Source: Trichomonas vaginalis G3
Lineage: Eukaryota > Parabasalia > Trichomonadida > Trichomonadidae
NCBI RefSeq assembly: GCF_026262505.1
Contig: NC_067206.1
Span: 558,001 to 622,000, forward strand
DNA length: 64,000 bases
Direction of reading: 5' to 3'
The notes beneath the pieces were generated by a model. It made no database searches. It saw only the letters and a program-made list of their open reading frames with translations, and was not told the origin of the DNA. This document shows, in pieces, positions 20,280 through 30,370 of this stretch (positions are counted from its first letter, which is position 1; every line of letters begins with the position of its first letter). A program made the translations under genes and the position numbers.

Positions 20280-20491
20280 TTTAAGTGAAGTAAAAAACGG
20301 TTTTTGACAGATGTTTATATGACACTTTTTGTTCAGCACAAAAAACTACTCGGTCAAAGTGTTGTCAGTTTTGTAAAATAACCGTCCTATCTTGTTTTAA
20401 AATGGAGAAAAGGCTTCTCAAAGTATACTTCCTTGGAACGCCCGTAACTTTTCCTGTAGCGACGATAGACCCTTACTTGTCCGGACAAAGT

Positions 20492-20547
20492 TATACTAAA
20501 CATCTTCAGGGCTAGAGGGCACGAAGTGCCTGGAGGCCCCACTACCT
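20492..20547. repeat. Right terminal inverted repeat of Maverick A
   Basis: About 56 bp matching, inverted and with only a few mismatches, the left end of Maverick B (46263-46319). It contains the palindrome GGCACGAAGTGCC and ends CCCCACTACCT next to a T-run of 11 more bases. Polinton ends of the AG...CT type are expected. Confidence 0.9.
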
Positions 20548-20558
20548 TTTTTTTTTTT

Positions 20559-21190
20559 CAATCAAATTTGATGGCTTGCGCGAGTGTTATTGCAGGTCAA
20601 TTATTTTTCAGAATAATATGATTGAAACGCCAAATTATCAAATACTTTTTTATAGTGTTGCAGTAATTAAATTGCCAAAAACTCTCAGAATTGTACGATC
20701 AAATACTTTTGCATATTATAGTGGAAAATACATTGAATTTTATTCTGATATAGAAAGGATTGAAAGCAAAAGTTTTGAAAATTGTGTTAATTTACAAGAG
20801 ATTAAGTTTCATAAATTAAAAAATAGTTTGATAATCGAATCGAATTCTTTCAAGAATTGTGAGAAATTGAAATATTTGATATTCCCAATCGAGAGTAGTG
20901 ATATCATCACATTCAATTCGACATGTCTGATCGAATGTTATTCATTCATCGGTGTTAAATTTTACATGACTATTCCACGGAATATCAAGAAATTTAATGT
21001 TAGTACTAAATCTCTGGACATTGATGTTAGCACCACAAACACTCAAGGTGATCCAATCAATTGTGGGAAATTCCAACTTAAACATCCATTTGACGAAAAA
21101 TGCAACATTCCAATTCATTCATGCAATCGATTCTCATTATCATTCAACATACCAAATATTTATGTCTTTATTTGTATCTATATTAAATAA
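20559..21190 (+). pseudogene. BspA-like LRR surface protein, 3' part cut off by Maverick A
   Basis: The host frame is open from the T-run at the Maverick end to a stop at 21190. It encodes BspA/TpLRR-type repeats of the form ESKSFENCVNLQEIKF and ESNSFKNCEKLKYLIFP. From about 20699 on it is almost identical to the BspA-like locus at 26569-27066, whereas upstream the two differ strongly. The 5' part of this gene, with any signal peptide, should lie beyond the left end of Maverick A. BspA-like proteins of this parasite are surface or secreted and thought to mediate adherence. As it stands it has no promoter or start and is unlikely to be expressed. Confidence 0.8.
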
Positions 21191-22312
21191 AAACATAATC
21201 GATAAGGCTTCACACCAACATTTTTTATGGACTCGAAAATTCCTTTTTTCAAAGATTAAATATTGCTTTCTTCACTATAGGCACAAATCTATATTTATAT
21301 ATGCTGCTATAGACAATCTCCTCTTAAGAACTTGGGATAGCATGAGGGACTGAAAAACAAAGTATTCTACAAATCGAATACTCTCTCAACATTGAAAGGA
21401 CCTGCCAGTCGAGCCTTAATGTTTAAATCCAAATGTTGAATGTGTTTTATATTTGAAATACTTGATAATTGCATTTATTATATAGAAGTTTCATGCTTGG
21501 GTTAGCATAGTATTATTGCAACCTTATATCAATTTGGGTTAAATTATAGTGCCGATTGATCCATTTAAATCTCCGAAAATTCAATGATCAATTAATTTCA
21601 AAATCAAATCAGGTTCAAAATTCGATTCCAAGAGGTTGGTTTTGTTTCTAATCCTAAGAGATATTATAAGCAATTATAAAAAGTATGACATGAAAAGATT
21701 TTCGAAATGCTGGACAGCTTGTATACCAAAATGTATTTTTACTGTATTTATATAAGTAAGCATTTTTTAACTTTATTTTAAAAATTCTTTAGGTATATCG
21801 TTTACCGCAATTCAAATAGTGTATTTACTTCAAAGATGCAAATATCGCATTGGTGTATAATGCTATTGATATTTTCTATGCAAAGTGAGTTGCGGTAAAA
21901 AATGTGGTCATACCACCATTCAATTTATGGATAACGTACTCAATTTGCGGCTAAACCCCTCAATTTGCGGTAAAAATGAGGTAAAAGTCTCTCAATCTAT
22001 GGAAAGCTTGCGGTAAAAAATATAAATTTAGCTATTTTCCTATAATTTTGATTCCACATCCAACAACTCCCAAAACGAAAGGCATTTGCAACGATAATTC
22101 CTTGAAAAAAATTCAAAAAAAAATTTCAAAAACGAAAAAACGAAATTTATTCCATATATTTTTTATTCCGAAATTTCTAAAAAGTTTACCATTGCAGCGG
22201 ATTCCATGCGAACTTACCACCGGTTACCGTATGGACAGGCATAGTTATATCTCAAAATTCTTTTTGATTACAAACTATGATGGTAAATTTTTATAAAAAG
22301 TGACAAATTTTG
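21191..22312. other. Intergenic AT-rich stretch with CTCAATTTGCGGTAAAAA repeats
   Basis: No gene seen. Between about 21790 and 22020 there are several copies of a (T)TGCGGTAAAA motif, some preceded by CTCAATT. The rest is simple AT-rich sequence. A related TACGGAAAAAGTGA motif recurs at about 37.5-37.75 kb inside the MULE. Confidence 0.5.
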
Positions 22313-23300
22313 ATGAGTGATTTTAAATTTGTTGTTAATTCTCAGTATTGCAGAAACTCGTCTTTAGTTAAATATGGAAGCGATTTTTGTTTCATAATCA
22401 ATGGCCATCGATTTTATACAACACAGTCACACGCAGCTGTTCTAAGTGAAACAGTCCGAAACATCTTGATTACAGACAACAGTGCACAAGAAATTAATAT
22501 TGATATTAACATTAATAATAACAATCAAAATACAAATATAGAATCATTTAAGAAAGCAATAAACATTTTTTCGAAGTTTGTTCAAGAAGGATATTTTTCA
22601 GGAAACATCGACATCGAAACAAGTGAAATTATTTATGATCTCGGTGTTCTTCTCAAGAATGAAGATTTTATTTCACAATACAAATTTATTATTTCATCAA
22701 TATTTATCAGTGAATCAAACATCGAATCATTCATTCGATACAGTCTTAAGACCCGTGATTTCAAGAAAACATGTTCATTCATCGCATCTCATATCTCTCT
22801 TATTGGACCTTCAAAACTTTGTCTTCTTATTGAATCCGTATATCATTCTATTGAATCATTATATTTTAACGAAAACATCGATGATATTTTTGTTGATTTT
22901 ATTTCATGTATTTTGAGTGATGAACATGTTTTTGTCTACAAAGAAGATGATATCTGTGATTTTGTTATTTCATTCATCAAAACATTTTCACCTTTATTAT
23001 CATTTTCAGAAATATCAAAATGCGACAAACTGATCAAATTCATAAGATTCGAATTCTGCACCAATGAAATAATTTCTTGTTTCATCAGCTTTTATTCTTC
23101 AATTATCAACTCTTTTGATAAAAAAATCACAAAAGAAAATAAATCAGATAACATTATCCAAAACGAAAATGAAATCTTCACTCATTTATTTCAAACATTA
23201 TTGGTAACATCAAAGATAACAGACATAAAACAATTGGATAAAATTTCAACTACAAATGAAAATATAAGATTGATTAAAAATTATTGGGCCCACGATAATA
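22313..23300 (+). pseudogene. Ankyrin-repeat family protein, 5' part, split by mariner
   Basis: The ATG at 22313 (MSDFKFVVNSQYCRNSSLVK) begins the helical N-terminal region typical of long trichomonad ankyrin proteins. It opens with a BTB-like fold segment (FIINGHRFYTTQSHAAVLSE) and continues for 329 codons to the mariner insertion. The ankyrin part continues in frame after the transposon at 24606-25084. No TCA-type initiator is visible just upstream. With the transposon in place the protein would be truncated and end in mariner-encoded residues. Confidence 0.8.
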
Positions 23301-23328
23301 TAGGGTGTCCAAAGGTGCGTTTAGCACA
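23301..23328. repeat. mariner left terminal inverted repeat
   Basis: Starts TAGGGTGTCCAAAGGTG and pairs with 24576-24603 with a single C/T difference. Host reading-frame arithmetic across the site favours counting the TA as part of the repeat next to a separate TA duplication. Confidence 0.9.
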
Positions 23329-23495
23329 GCGCTCTATATGAGACTATTAAAGGAGATATATGCTGATTATAAATATATAATAAAAAATATGAATATATGT
23401 ATATGATGAGTATGTTGTATTTTGGCGCCATGCCGGGATATAAAATGAATTTTGAGACAAGAGGCGGTTTCGCGGGAAATTTTGGCGGGATTTTT

Positions 23496-23500
23496 TCATT
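23496..23500 (+). promoter_or_regulatory. Inr (TCATT) before mariner transposase
   Basis: TCATT matches the trichomonad initiator TCA-Py-(T/A), with A+1 nine bases before the ATG. It would let the transposase be transcribed by the host machinery without a neighbouring promoter. Confidence 0.6.
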
Positions 23501-23506
23501 TTTTTA

Positions 23507-24523
23507 ATGAATCATAAAGAAAACATCCTCGCTCTTGCAAAAAAATGCAAAGACTGTAAAAAAATCTACAAGACATTGGTAAAATGCTTCGGTATGGATG
23601 CTCCTAGCTATTCCACTGTAACGTATCATGTTAGGATGTATCACTTCATGAACAAAAAGGCGCCCATCATAAAAATTGACAAAAAATCGCCGGATCAAAG
23701 AAAAATCAAAGCAATTCTTCAAGCGCTAGATGAAGACCCAAGAGCATCACTCAGAAGGATAGAGGAGATGACAAAGATACCACGTACAACAGTCAGTTAT
23801 TATCTGCACAATTATTTGAACTACAAACTAGCGTATACACGTTGGGTTCCGCACAACCTTAATTCAGTTCAAAAAAAATCTAGAGTCCAATCTTCGAAAG
23901 AGCTCCTCTCTATATTGGGTGCGTATCAATCCAAGAAGTTTCGCTTTTTAGTAACAGGGGACGAGTCTTGGTTTCAATATGCAACAGCAGCCAAAATCAT
24001 GTGGATCCCGAAGGATGAAAATCCGCAAACATTCCCGAAGAAAAAAATTGACACACCAATGATGATGTTGTCGGTTTTTTGGGGCGTGAATGGCATCATC
24101 GCAATTGATATTCTTCAAAAACCTAATACGATGAATGCTCAGTATCTAATTGACAATGTTCTTACTCAAATTATCAATTCTGATGAGTTTGAGAAATCCA
24201 AACAACAAAAACAAAAGTTTGCAATTCATTTTGATAATTCAAGAGTTCACAAAAGTCATAAGGTAATGAATTACTTGGTGGAAAACAATGTCAAAGTTGT
24301 TCCAAACCCAATTTATTCACCTGATATTGCACCCTCTGACTTTTATTTATTCGGCACGCTAAAAAAGAGAGCTGAAGGACGCGAATTCGCGAGTCCAGAT
24401 GATCTTGAAAATTTTGTAAGAGAGCAATTTGAGCAATTTTCTCATGATGATTTAAAGCGTGTCTTTCAAGCCTGGATCGATCGCTGCGAACGCGTGATTG
24501 AATCCAATGGTGATTATATTTAA
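23507..24523 (+). CDS. mariner transposase (DD34D)
   Basis: 338 residues, the usual mariner length. The N-terminal half has paired helix-turn-helix regions (residues about 10-110). WVPHNL (113-118) matches the mariner WVPHxL motif. The catalytic triad is complete: D152 in VTGDESW, D243 in IHFDNSRVHKS, and D278 in YSPDIAPSDFYLFG, with exactly 34 residues between the last two. It cuts and pastes the element at TA sites. The gene is uninterrupted and the ends are nearly perfect, so the copy may be active. Confidence 0.97.
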   Translation: MNHKENILALAKKCKDCKKIYKTLVKCFGMDAPSYSTVTYHVRMYHFMNKKAPIIKIDKKSPDQRKIKAILQALDEDPRASLRRIEEMTKIPRTTVSYYLHNYLNYKLAYTRWVPHNLNSVQKKSRVQSSKELLSILGAYQSKKFRFLVTGDESWFQYATAAKIMWIPKDENPQTFPKKKIDTPMMMLSVFWGVNGIIAIDILQKPNTMNAQYLIDNVLTQIINSDEFEKSKQQKQKFAIHFDNSRVHKSHKVMNYLVENNVKVVPNPIYSPDIAPSDFYLFGTLKKRAEGREFASPDDLENFVREQFEQFSHDDLKRVFQAWIDRCERVIESNGDYI

Positions 24524-24575
24524 ATAAACTTTATATATATGTAACTTGTTTATTTCTATTCGCAGTATTCAGGTT

Positions 24576-24603
24576 TGTGCTAAACACACCTTTGGACACC
24601 CTA
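24576..24603. repeat. mariner right terminal inverted repeat
   Basis: Ends ACCTTTGGACACCCTA, followed by the duplicated TA. Partner of the left repeat at 23301-23328. Confidence 0.9.
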
Positions 24604-24605
24604 TA

Positions 24606-25084
24606 TCTCAGATCTTTATCATACATTTGCAAAATGCAGTCAAGAACGAGATATTTATTCAATTAAATTTGCCGTTGATCATAGATATCATGAAATTACC
24701 GCTCGAATTTATTCATCAATAATTCATGATGCCGCTCAATTAAATAATTTATCTCTTGTTCAAGATCTTATTTCATGTGGTGTTGACCCTAATATGAGAA
24801 ATGATTATCGAGCCACACCTCTCCATATTGCTTGTCGCTATCATTCAAATAATGTCGTCAAATTCCTTTTGACATTATATGAAATTGATATTAATGCACA
24901 AAATATTTATGGAAATACTCCTCTTCATGAAGCATCCAGAAACAATAATCGAGAAATTGTTAAAGATCTCTTAGGACTTAGATGTATTAACACCACAATA
25001 GAAAATAAAGATGGTAGTACTGCTTATTATATGACTGACGATTCAAAAATTCATAATCTTCTTGATGAATTGATGAATAAATGA
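24606..25084 (+). pseudogene. Ankyrin-repeat family protein, 3' part, split by mariner
   Basis: Open from the mariner end to a stop at 25084. A helical segment is followed by at least three ankyrin units, including PNMRNDYRATPLHIACRYHS and NAQNIYGNTPLHEASRNNNR. The frame is the one predicted from the 5' part if mariner and one TA are ignored, so the host gene was intact when the transposon landed. No promoter of its own. Confidence 0.8.
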
Positions 25085-25744
25085 TTTATATATTTGAAAC
25101 TATAATGTTTTATAATACTTCACATGGTATGCTTGTAAAATGAATATAAATATCATAAAAGTATTCATAATCTTCTTTTTTACACATTTAAGTAATCGAT
25201 AAAAAATTTTAGGGTACACTTTACATGAAGAAACATAACAAAAAAGTAACAAAATCCAAATCGTAGTGGAGATTCATTGTCAACAAATAATTTAATCGTC
25301 ACCTCTTCCAGTGGGGGTCATAACCGGAACTATGAGCCATATATAATTTAAATCAAAAATGAGCGTATGAATGATTATTTGAGTCAATTAAGGGTGCGCT
25401 GGAGACAATATGTCACCCTCAGAAAAGCACTTTTAAGGTTATTATATTGGATGCTTCGAAACTTTCCATTCCACACATTGTAGCATGATTAAGGTTAATT
25501 TTGGGTAGTTTACCTATCGTAACCTGGACACCCTTAAAAAATAATCATAAACGTAACAAGAGCTTTGAAATGAGGGATGTATTCATTCAAATATATGATG
25601 ATTACGATGATCAAACACTTATTATATATAATCATAGGTCATTTATAATATATTAACGAGTTTGTGAATAAATTAGAGATAAATTGAGAGTACGGGACAA
25701 ATTGTGATTTCTCTGATTCAAATTTTCAATATTCAAAAATTTCA
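25085..25744. other. Intergenic, no gene seen
   Basis: AT-rich sequence without an open frame of note. It contains a GTCACCTCTTCCAGTGGGG stretch and simple repeats, but nothing recognisable. Confidence 0.5.
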
Positions 25745-27066
25745 ATGCTTCATATTCTATAGTATTTGATATTTTTATGGATATTTGTATTATTATTGCT
25801 TATTGAATTCAAGTATGAAGATGAATTAAATACTATACTAATTGATGTTACTCCTAACGAAACAATTATCATTCCGAAGAATGTTGTCAGAATTAAAGAT
25901 AGTACAGTTGTTGATCGAAGAGTTACAGTTCGTCCACTTGAATCACTTAGATATGTTTTAAAATATTTGAGTTTTGAAGAAGAAACATTAATAGAAGATC
26001 TCGGAATCGGCACATTTTCATCTTTCACTCAGCTTATAATTGCTAATTTAAGCATGTGTAATCATCTCAAACTTATAAATAGCGGTGCTTTTAAAAATTC
26101 TAATCTAAATGAAGTATTACTTCCTATGAATGGAGAGTTACAAAGTATAAAATCTGGGGCGTTCTTTAGAACAAAACTTAGAAATATCTCCATTCCAGAC
26201 TCTGTTATACAGATATCTGGATATTACAATGATCCAGTTACTGGTGGCCCATTTGGTGGGTGTCCATTATTAACTACGATATCTATATCCGAGAATTATA
26301 GTTCATTTTATTGGGTTTCTTGTTCATTTACTGATATTTTTTCCTTTTATCCAAATTGTTCCATTATAGAATATGAAGCTTTCAGAGGATACTCAACAAA
26401 GCATGATCTTATTATTTCTCCAAACATCAAAAAATTGATATCGGAAGTTTCCGTGAATTTTATTGCAAATCTATTATTTTCCAGAATTATATGATTCAAA
26501 CCCCGAATAGCGAATTATTCTATAGAAGCAATATACCAGCTATATTTATGCCATCAACCCTAAAGGTAGTTCGATCAAATACATTTGCATATTATGGTGG
26601 AAAATACATTGAATTTTATTCTGATATAGAAAGGATTGAAAGCAAAAGTTTTGAAAATTGTGTTAATTTACAAGAGATTAAGTTTCATAAATTAAAAAAT
26701 AGTTTGATAATCGAATCGAATTCTTTCAAGAATTGTGAGAAATTGAAATATTTGATATTCCCAATCGAGAGTAGTGATATCATCACATTCAATTCGACAT
26801 GTCTGATCGAATGTTATTCATTCATCGGTGTTAAATTTTACATGACTATTCCACGGAATATCAAGAAATTTAATGTTAGTACTAAATCTCTGGACATTGA
26901 TGTTAGCACCACAAACACTCAAGGTGATCTAATCAATTGTGGGAAATTCCAACTTAAACATCCATTTGACGAGAAATGCAACATTCCAATTCATTCATGC
27001 AATCGATTCTCATTATCATTCAACATACCAGACATTTATATCTTTATTTGCATTATCATTGAATAA
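25745..27066 (+). pseudogene. BspA-like LRR surface protein pseudogene
   Basis: The ATG at 25745 opens a signal-peptide-like start (hydrophobic IFLWIFVLLLLI) but an in-frame TAG follows after five codons. The open frame then runs to 26494 with BspA repeats (INSGAFKNSNLNEVLLP, IKSGAFFRTKLRNISIPDSV, EYEAFRGYSTKHDLIISPNI). The C-terminal repeats continue in another frame from about 26440-26490 to 27066. There is therefore one stop and one frameshift. The last 500 bp are almost identical to the Maverick-truncated copy at 20.7-21.19 kb. BspA-like proteins are secreted or surface LRR proteins; this one has no visible C-terminal membrane anchor. Confidence 0.8.
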
Positions 27067-27359
27067 ACATAATAAACAGTAAATAATTATCTTCTGGTGT
27101 TATAGATGATATTATCACCACCTAATTCTTCTTATAATTTCAGAATGTGTGAATTTCAAATATCAATTGCTAGCAATTTAGAAAACTATTCATAAGAAGA
27201 CGCCATCAAAAATATATTATAGAAGTTTTATTTTAATGATTAAATTGGAAAATTGATAATTCAATTTTCTTTCTTAATAACCATATCTGGTAGGCAAATA
27301 AATTTCATTTTTGAAAGAAACAGAAAAATAAAATTTTATTATTCAATATATCAAAAAAA

Positions 27360-28271
27360 TTACAAATCAATTCTTTCTTCACGACCTTGTGTAGCAGGAG
27401 TAGATCCTCTAGACTGGTTAAAATAGAAATGATCATGGAACTGTTCGTATAATGAAAACAACATGTGCAAAGACTCAATAATATTACCTCTCACTGGTAT
27501 ATCGAGCATTACACATATGATTTTTGCGTATTCTTCGATCGTAAGATCCATATTTGCATCTGGTAACGGAATATTTTTCAAAACATCTTCCATTTCTTCT
27601 GGGAATTCCTGGAGAAGTGCTTCGAAATTGGGCATAGTTGACGAATATGTCATTGTTGGTGGTGGTCTGTTACGATTTATCTCTTCATACGACTCTAAGA
27701 AAACATCTAAAGCTTTTTGATTATTTTCTAGGTCCTGAATGCTACCAATGTATCCATCTGATTCCTGATTTCCGACGATTCCGTATTTCTCTCTAAGTTG
27801 CATATTCAAAATTTGTGGATCTGAGCAGCCAATTGTTGGCTCATCGAGAACTGTAAGACCCAATGGATCAGCTTCATCGTCTGGCCTAGGTACTTTGATA
27901 AAAGCATCGATTGCACCGATGGAAGGTATCAAATCTGGAATAAATGGCTTCCAAAATGGTACCATTGGTATATCTGCAGGCTGGTATTCAGTTATTAAAC
28001 TAAAAATTTGTGCAAGCTCTGGTGTATTTTCCATTTCTCTTGAATTAAAAGCATCTGGTCTCGGAGAGTAACCAGTCAATCCTTGATTTGCTCCACCATC
28101 GTCTCCAAACTTTAATTCGAATCCAGCAAGTGGATTATTTCTGTTTATGCCATTAACTGTAAAAGTGGCAGGATCTTCATCTCCATTTGGCCGTGGGCTG
28201 TATCCAGTTGGCATTCCTGGAGAGTTTGCTGGTTCATCATCATCAGATTTAAAGTGTCCAAATCCACTCAT
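27360..28271 (-). CDS. IFT46: Intraflagellar transport protein 46
   Basis: 303 residues. The IFT46 core is clear: PFIPDLIPSIGAIDAFIKVP (residues 109-128) with RPD following, then LGLTVLDEP (138-145) and the C-terminal LDIPVRGNIIESLHMLFSLY block. IFT46 is an IFT-B subunit of the particle that carries cargo such as outer dynein arms along axonemes, fitting the flagella of trichomonads. The N-terminal third is acidic and disordered, with a duplicated TGYSPRP motif (residues 22-28 and 66-72). The ATG at 28271 is the first in frame. No TCA-type initiator is obvious upstream. Confidence 0.93.
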   Translation of the reverse strand: MSGFGHFKSDDDEPANSPGMPTGYSPRPNGDEDPATFTVNGINRNNPLAGFELKFGDDGGANQGLTGYSPRPDAFNSREMENTPELAQIFSLITEYQPADIPMVPFWKPFIPDLIPSIGAIDAFIKVPRPDDEADPLGLTVLDEPTIGCSDPQILNMQLREKYGIVGNQESDGYIGSIQDLENNQKALDVFLESYEEINRNRPPPTMTYSSTMPNFEALLQEFPEEMEDVLKNIPLPDANMDLTIEEYAKIICVMLDIPVRGNIIESLHMLFSLYEQFHDHFYFNQSRGSTPATQGREERIDL

Positions 28272-28760
28272 ATAAAAATTAATAAAAAAATCAAACGAGC
28301 AGAAAAAAGTGTCAAGAGATAATTATTTACAATTTCAGAAATCAAAAGTTGGCCAAATTGAATAAACATCAATCTTCGCAGGTATCAATCTTATTTTATT
28401 CAAAAATTTTGTCGGAAATCGCTTTCCGGAAAAAGTTGTCCAATTTTGTTTTCAGGTTTTATACACTCGAGAGCATTTATAAATATGAAGCCCATAAGTT
28501 ATATCCATTTCATAGTACAAAGCATTAATAAATGCCAGTTATTTCCATAAGGATGAAATTTTCGGAAATGCGCAAAACCCTATATCCTAATTATGCAGTG
28601 AATATTCAAATATATGCCCATGAGAACTTACATTTCTAAGGAAATAATCAAAAGACAAAAATTCAAAAAAATATAAAAATAATTATTCAGAAAAAAACTA
28701 TTAAAAAACATAAATTATTTGACTCTATACAACAATAACTTTACAAGATAATATGAACTA
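28272..28760. other. Intergenic between IFT46 and SAPS-like gene
   Basis: Holds the IFT46 5' flank and the 3' flank of the SAPS-like gene, both read on the minus strand. AT-rich; no further gene seen. Confidence 0.5.
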
Positions 28761-30116
28761 TCATTCTTTTTGATCATTCGCATTTTCAGGTTCTGAACCA
28801 GAATCGCTTGTATCCATTTCGCCATCCTGACCTATCTCCTGCTCGGCATCATCAGATTTGTCCTCTTCGTAGTCATCCGATGAGTAATAATCGTAATCGT
28901 AAGAATCAGTGGATTCTTCCTCTTCAAAGTTCTCAGAACCTGGGCTGATGAGTGAACCACCGTATTCGCTCTCTATAATCCTAAGAAGAGGAACAATATT
29001 CGCTCCGACGAAATTTTCCCATTTTTCGAACTGCAAAGCTGAGCATTCCGTGGTTAATCTGGCTAAAACAAGGGATATTTGAACCATATGTGAACACCAT
29101 TGAGGAGTTCCGTAAGTAGACATTAATTGTTCCAAAAAATCAGTTTCTTCAACAAGGGAATTGATTTCTTGGAACGACAATCGCATTATTAGCTGGGAAC
29201 AGTAACTGTGGAGGTTCAAATGGGCGTTAGGTAAGAAGTAAAGTTGGAATATATCTAAATATGATGGATTGTAAACAGAAATGAAGGCAACGCTGAGAGG
29301 AGTGATATTGTCTTTTGTAAGTCGAAGATATTTTTCATATTTTGTAAGATTTGGCTCTAAATCGCAACTCAATGCGTATAAACTCGTTAAAACAGCTGCA
29401 ATATCATTTGCAACTAAAGGAGATGTAGTTTCGCAGCATACTTTGAATAGGTTCGCTACTATTTCCGGCTTAAAGAACTCCTCAAGCAATGGCGATTCAT
29501 CGCTCAAAGAATCATACAATTGGAGAAGAATAGTAATTGCGGGCCGACTTACATCTGCATCTTGAGCAGTGGCAACCGTAGATAAATACAAAATAAACCG
29601 AGAATCATTGAATAAATTTAAAGATTGACGCGTGGCAACTAAAACTATTAATTCTTGTATAGCTAGGTTCCTCATACGCGCAAAGAGTAAGTTGCCGACA
29701 TCTTGATAAAGCTTGAAAAACTTTGGCCTTCCCCATCTGATTTGTTGACTCAAAATTGTATATAAAAACCCGCATAGTTGCGGATTTGCTGAATCATTTG
29801 AGCCTAAAAATGAGTAGCATTGATCTGCGAACGTTTTACTTTCAATGAAAACCATAAAAACTTGTGGAATTGATGACGTAAACACTCGTATGACTGAACT
29901 TGACATTTTATTATAGTTAGGATCACTCATTTTATCTTCTGAGAATATCCACTTGCACATTTCGATGATTGTTTGATCACGTGAGACGTAATTTAATAAT
30001 GGTTTATATTCCACTTTTAAAGCTTGCAAAAAATAATCATTACCAACAACATTTTCTACTGTTGAGCGTGGATTGTCCAGAACTCGCTGAATGGCTGCAG
30101 TTGGGTCTACTTCCAT
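28761..30116 (-). CDS. SAPS-family protein phosphatase 6 regulatory subunit-like
   Basis: 451 residues, alpha-solenoid in pattern. The first part follows the SAPS layout: a short acidic start, then STVENVVGNDYFLQALKVEY (the 'leaves a few residues, then FLQEL/LQELK' segment), LLNYVSRDQTIIEMCKWIF, and serial helices (NPQLCGFLYTILSQQI, NLAIQELIVLVATRQ). A very acidic C-terminal tail from about residue 390 (EEEESTDSYDYDYYSSDDYE) matches the acidic tails of this family. SAPS proteins bind the PP6/Sit4 catalytic subunit and direct it in cell-cycle and stress control. The family call rests on helical pattern and layout, so another HEAT-like protein is possible. Confidence 0.65.
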   Translation of the reverse strand: MEVDPTAAIQRVLDNPRSTVENVVGNDYFLQALKVEYKPLLNYVSRDQTIIEMCKWIFSEDKMSDPNYNKMSSSVIRVFTSSIPQVFMVFIESKTFADQCYSFLGSNDSANPQLCGFLYTILSQQIRWGRPKFFKLYQDVGNLLFARMRNLAIQELIVLVATRQSLNLFNDSRFILYLSTVATAQDADVSRPAITILLQLYDSLSDESPLLEEFFKPEIVANLFKVCCETTSPLVANDIAAVLTSLYALSCDLEPNLTKYEKYLRLTKDNITPLSVAFISVYNPSYLDIFQLYFLPNAHLNLHSYCSQLIMRLSFQEINSLVEETDFLEQLMSTYGTPQWCSHMVQISLVLARLTTECSALQFEKWENFVGANIVPLLRIIESEYGGSLISPGSENFEEEESTDSYDYDYYSSDDYEEDKSDDAEQEIGQDGEMDTSDSGSEPENANDQKE

Positions 30117-30119
30117 TCA

Positions 30120-30124
30120 AATGA
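30120..30124 (-). promoter_or_regulatory. Inr (TCATT) of SAPS-like gene
   Basis: Minus-strand TCATT with A+1 six bases before the ATG at 30116, the short leader normal in this organism. Confidence 0.65.
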
Positions 30125-30364
30125 ATCCAAAAAATATTTTTTTTCTAGAAGTTTACAAAAGCAAAATTATAAGTAATAGTTTATTGTCAAATAATTACCA
30201 GAATCCTTCATCAATGAAGAAATCACATCTGGATTGGTTAATTTTTATTTATACACTTCAATTTTTCTTTTGCGAAACCTCCATGACGAGTTTTTGAATC
30301 ATAATGATTTCATATTACTTACCCATGATATGGTTCTCATATTTGTTGAAAAAAAACAATATAA

Positions 30365-30369
30365 TCATA
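30365..30369 (+). promoter_or_regulatory. Inr (TCATA) of folliculin/SMCR8-like gene
   Basis: TCATA directly before the ATG (A+1 four bases upstream). The divergent SAPS-like gene starts 254 bp away, so the two initiators share one intergenic region. Confidence 0.65.
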
Positions 30370-30370
30370 T

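Larger units (their letters stand above)
4751..20547. mobile_element. Maverick/Polinton A, right end present, left end outside window
   Basis: About 15.8 kb of a Maverick that shares gene order and near-identical sequence with Maverick B: integrase, amphipathic protein, acidic protein, structural-like family, KilA-N genes, ATPase, helicase, capsid region. It ends in a terminal repeat at 20492-20547 shared in inverted orientation with the left end of B. The family-B polymerase and the small module of B at 55.75-57.3 kb are not seen in A. Element C is inserted in its integrase gene. Many genes, mostly in the capsid half, are broken (roughly ten or more breaks overall). Near-identity to B indicates a recent insertion. 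The host target was a BspA-like gene. Confidence 0.92.
23301..24603 (+). mobile_element. mariner transposon of Tvmar1 type, apparently intact
   Basis: A 1303-bp element with 28-bp terminal inverted repeats that differ at one position, flanked by a TA target-site duplication (23299-23300 and 24604-24605). It holds one uninterrupted transposase gene with a host-style initiator. Length, ends and the trichomonad setting fit Tvmar1, the abundant mariner of T. vaginalis. It sits inside an ankyrin gene. One terminal mismatch and an intact gene imply a very recent insertion. Confidence 0.95.
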
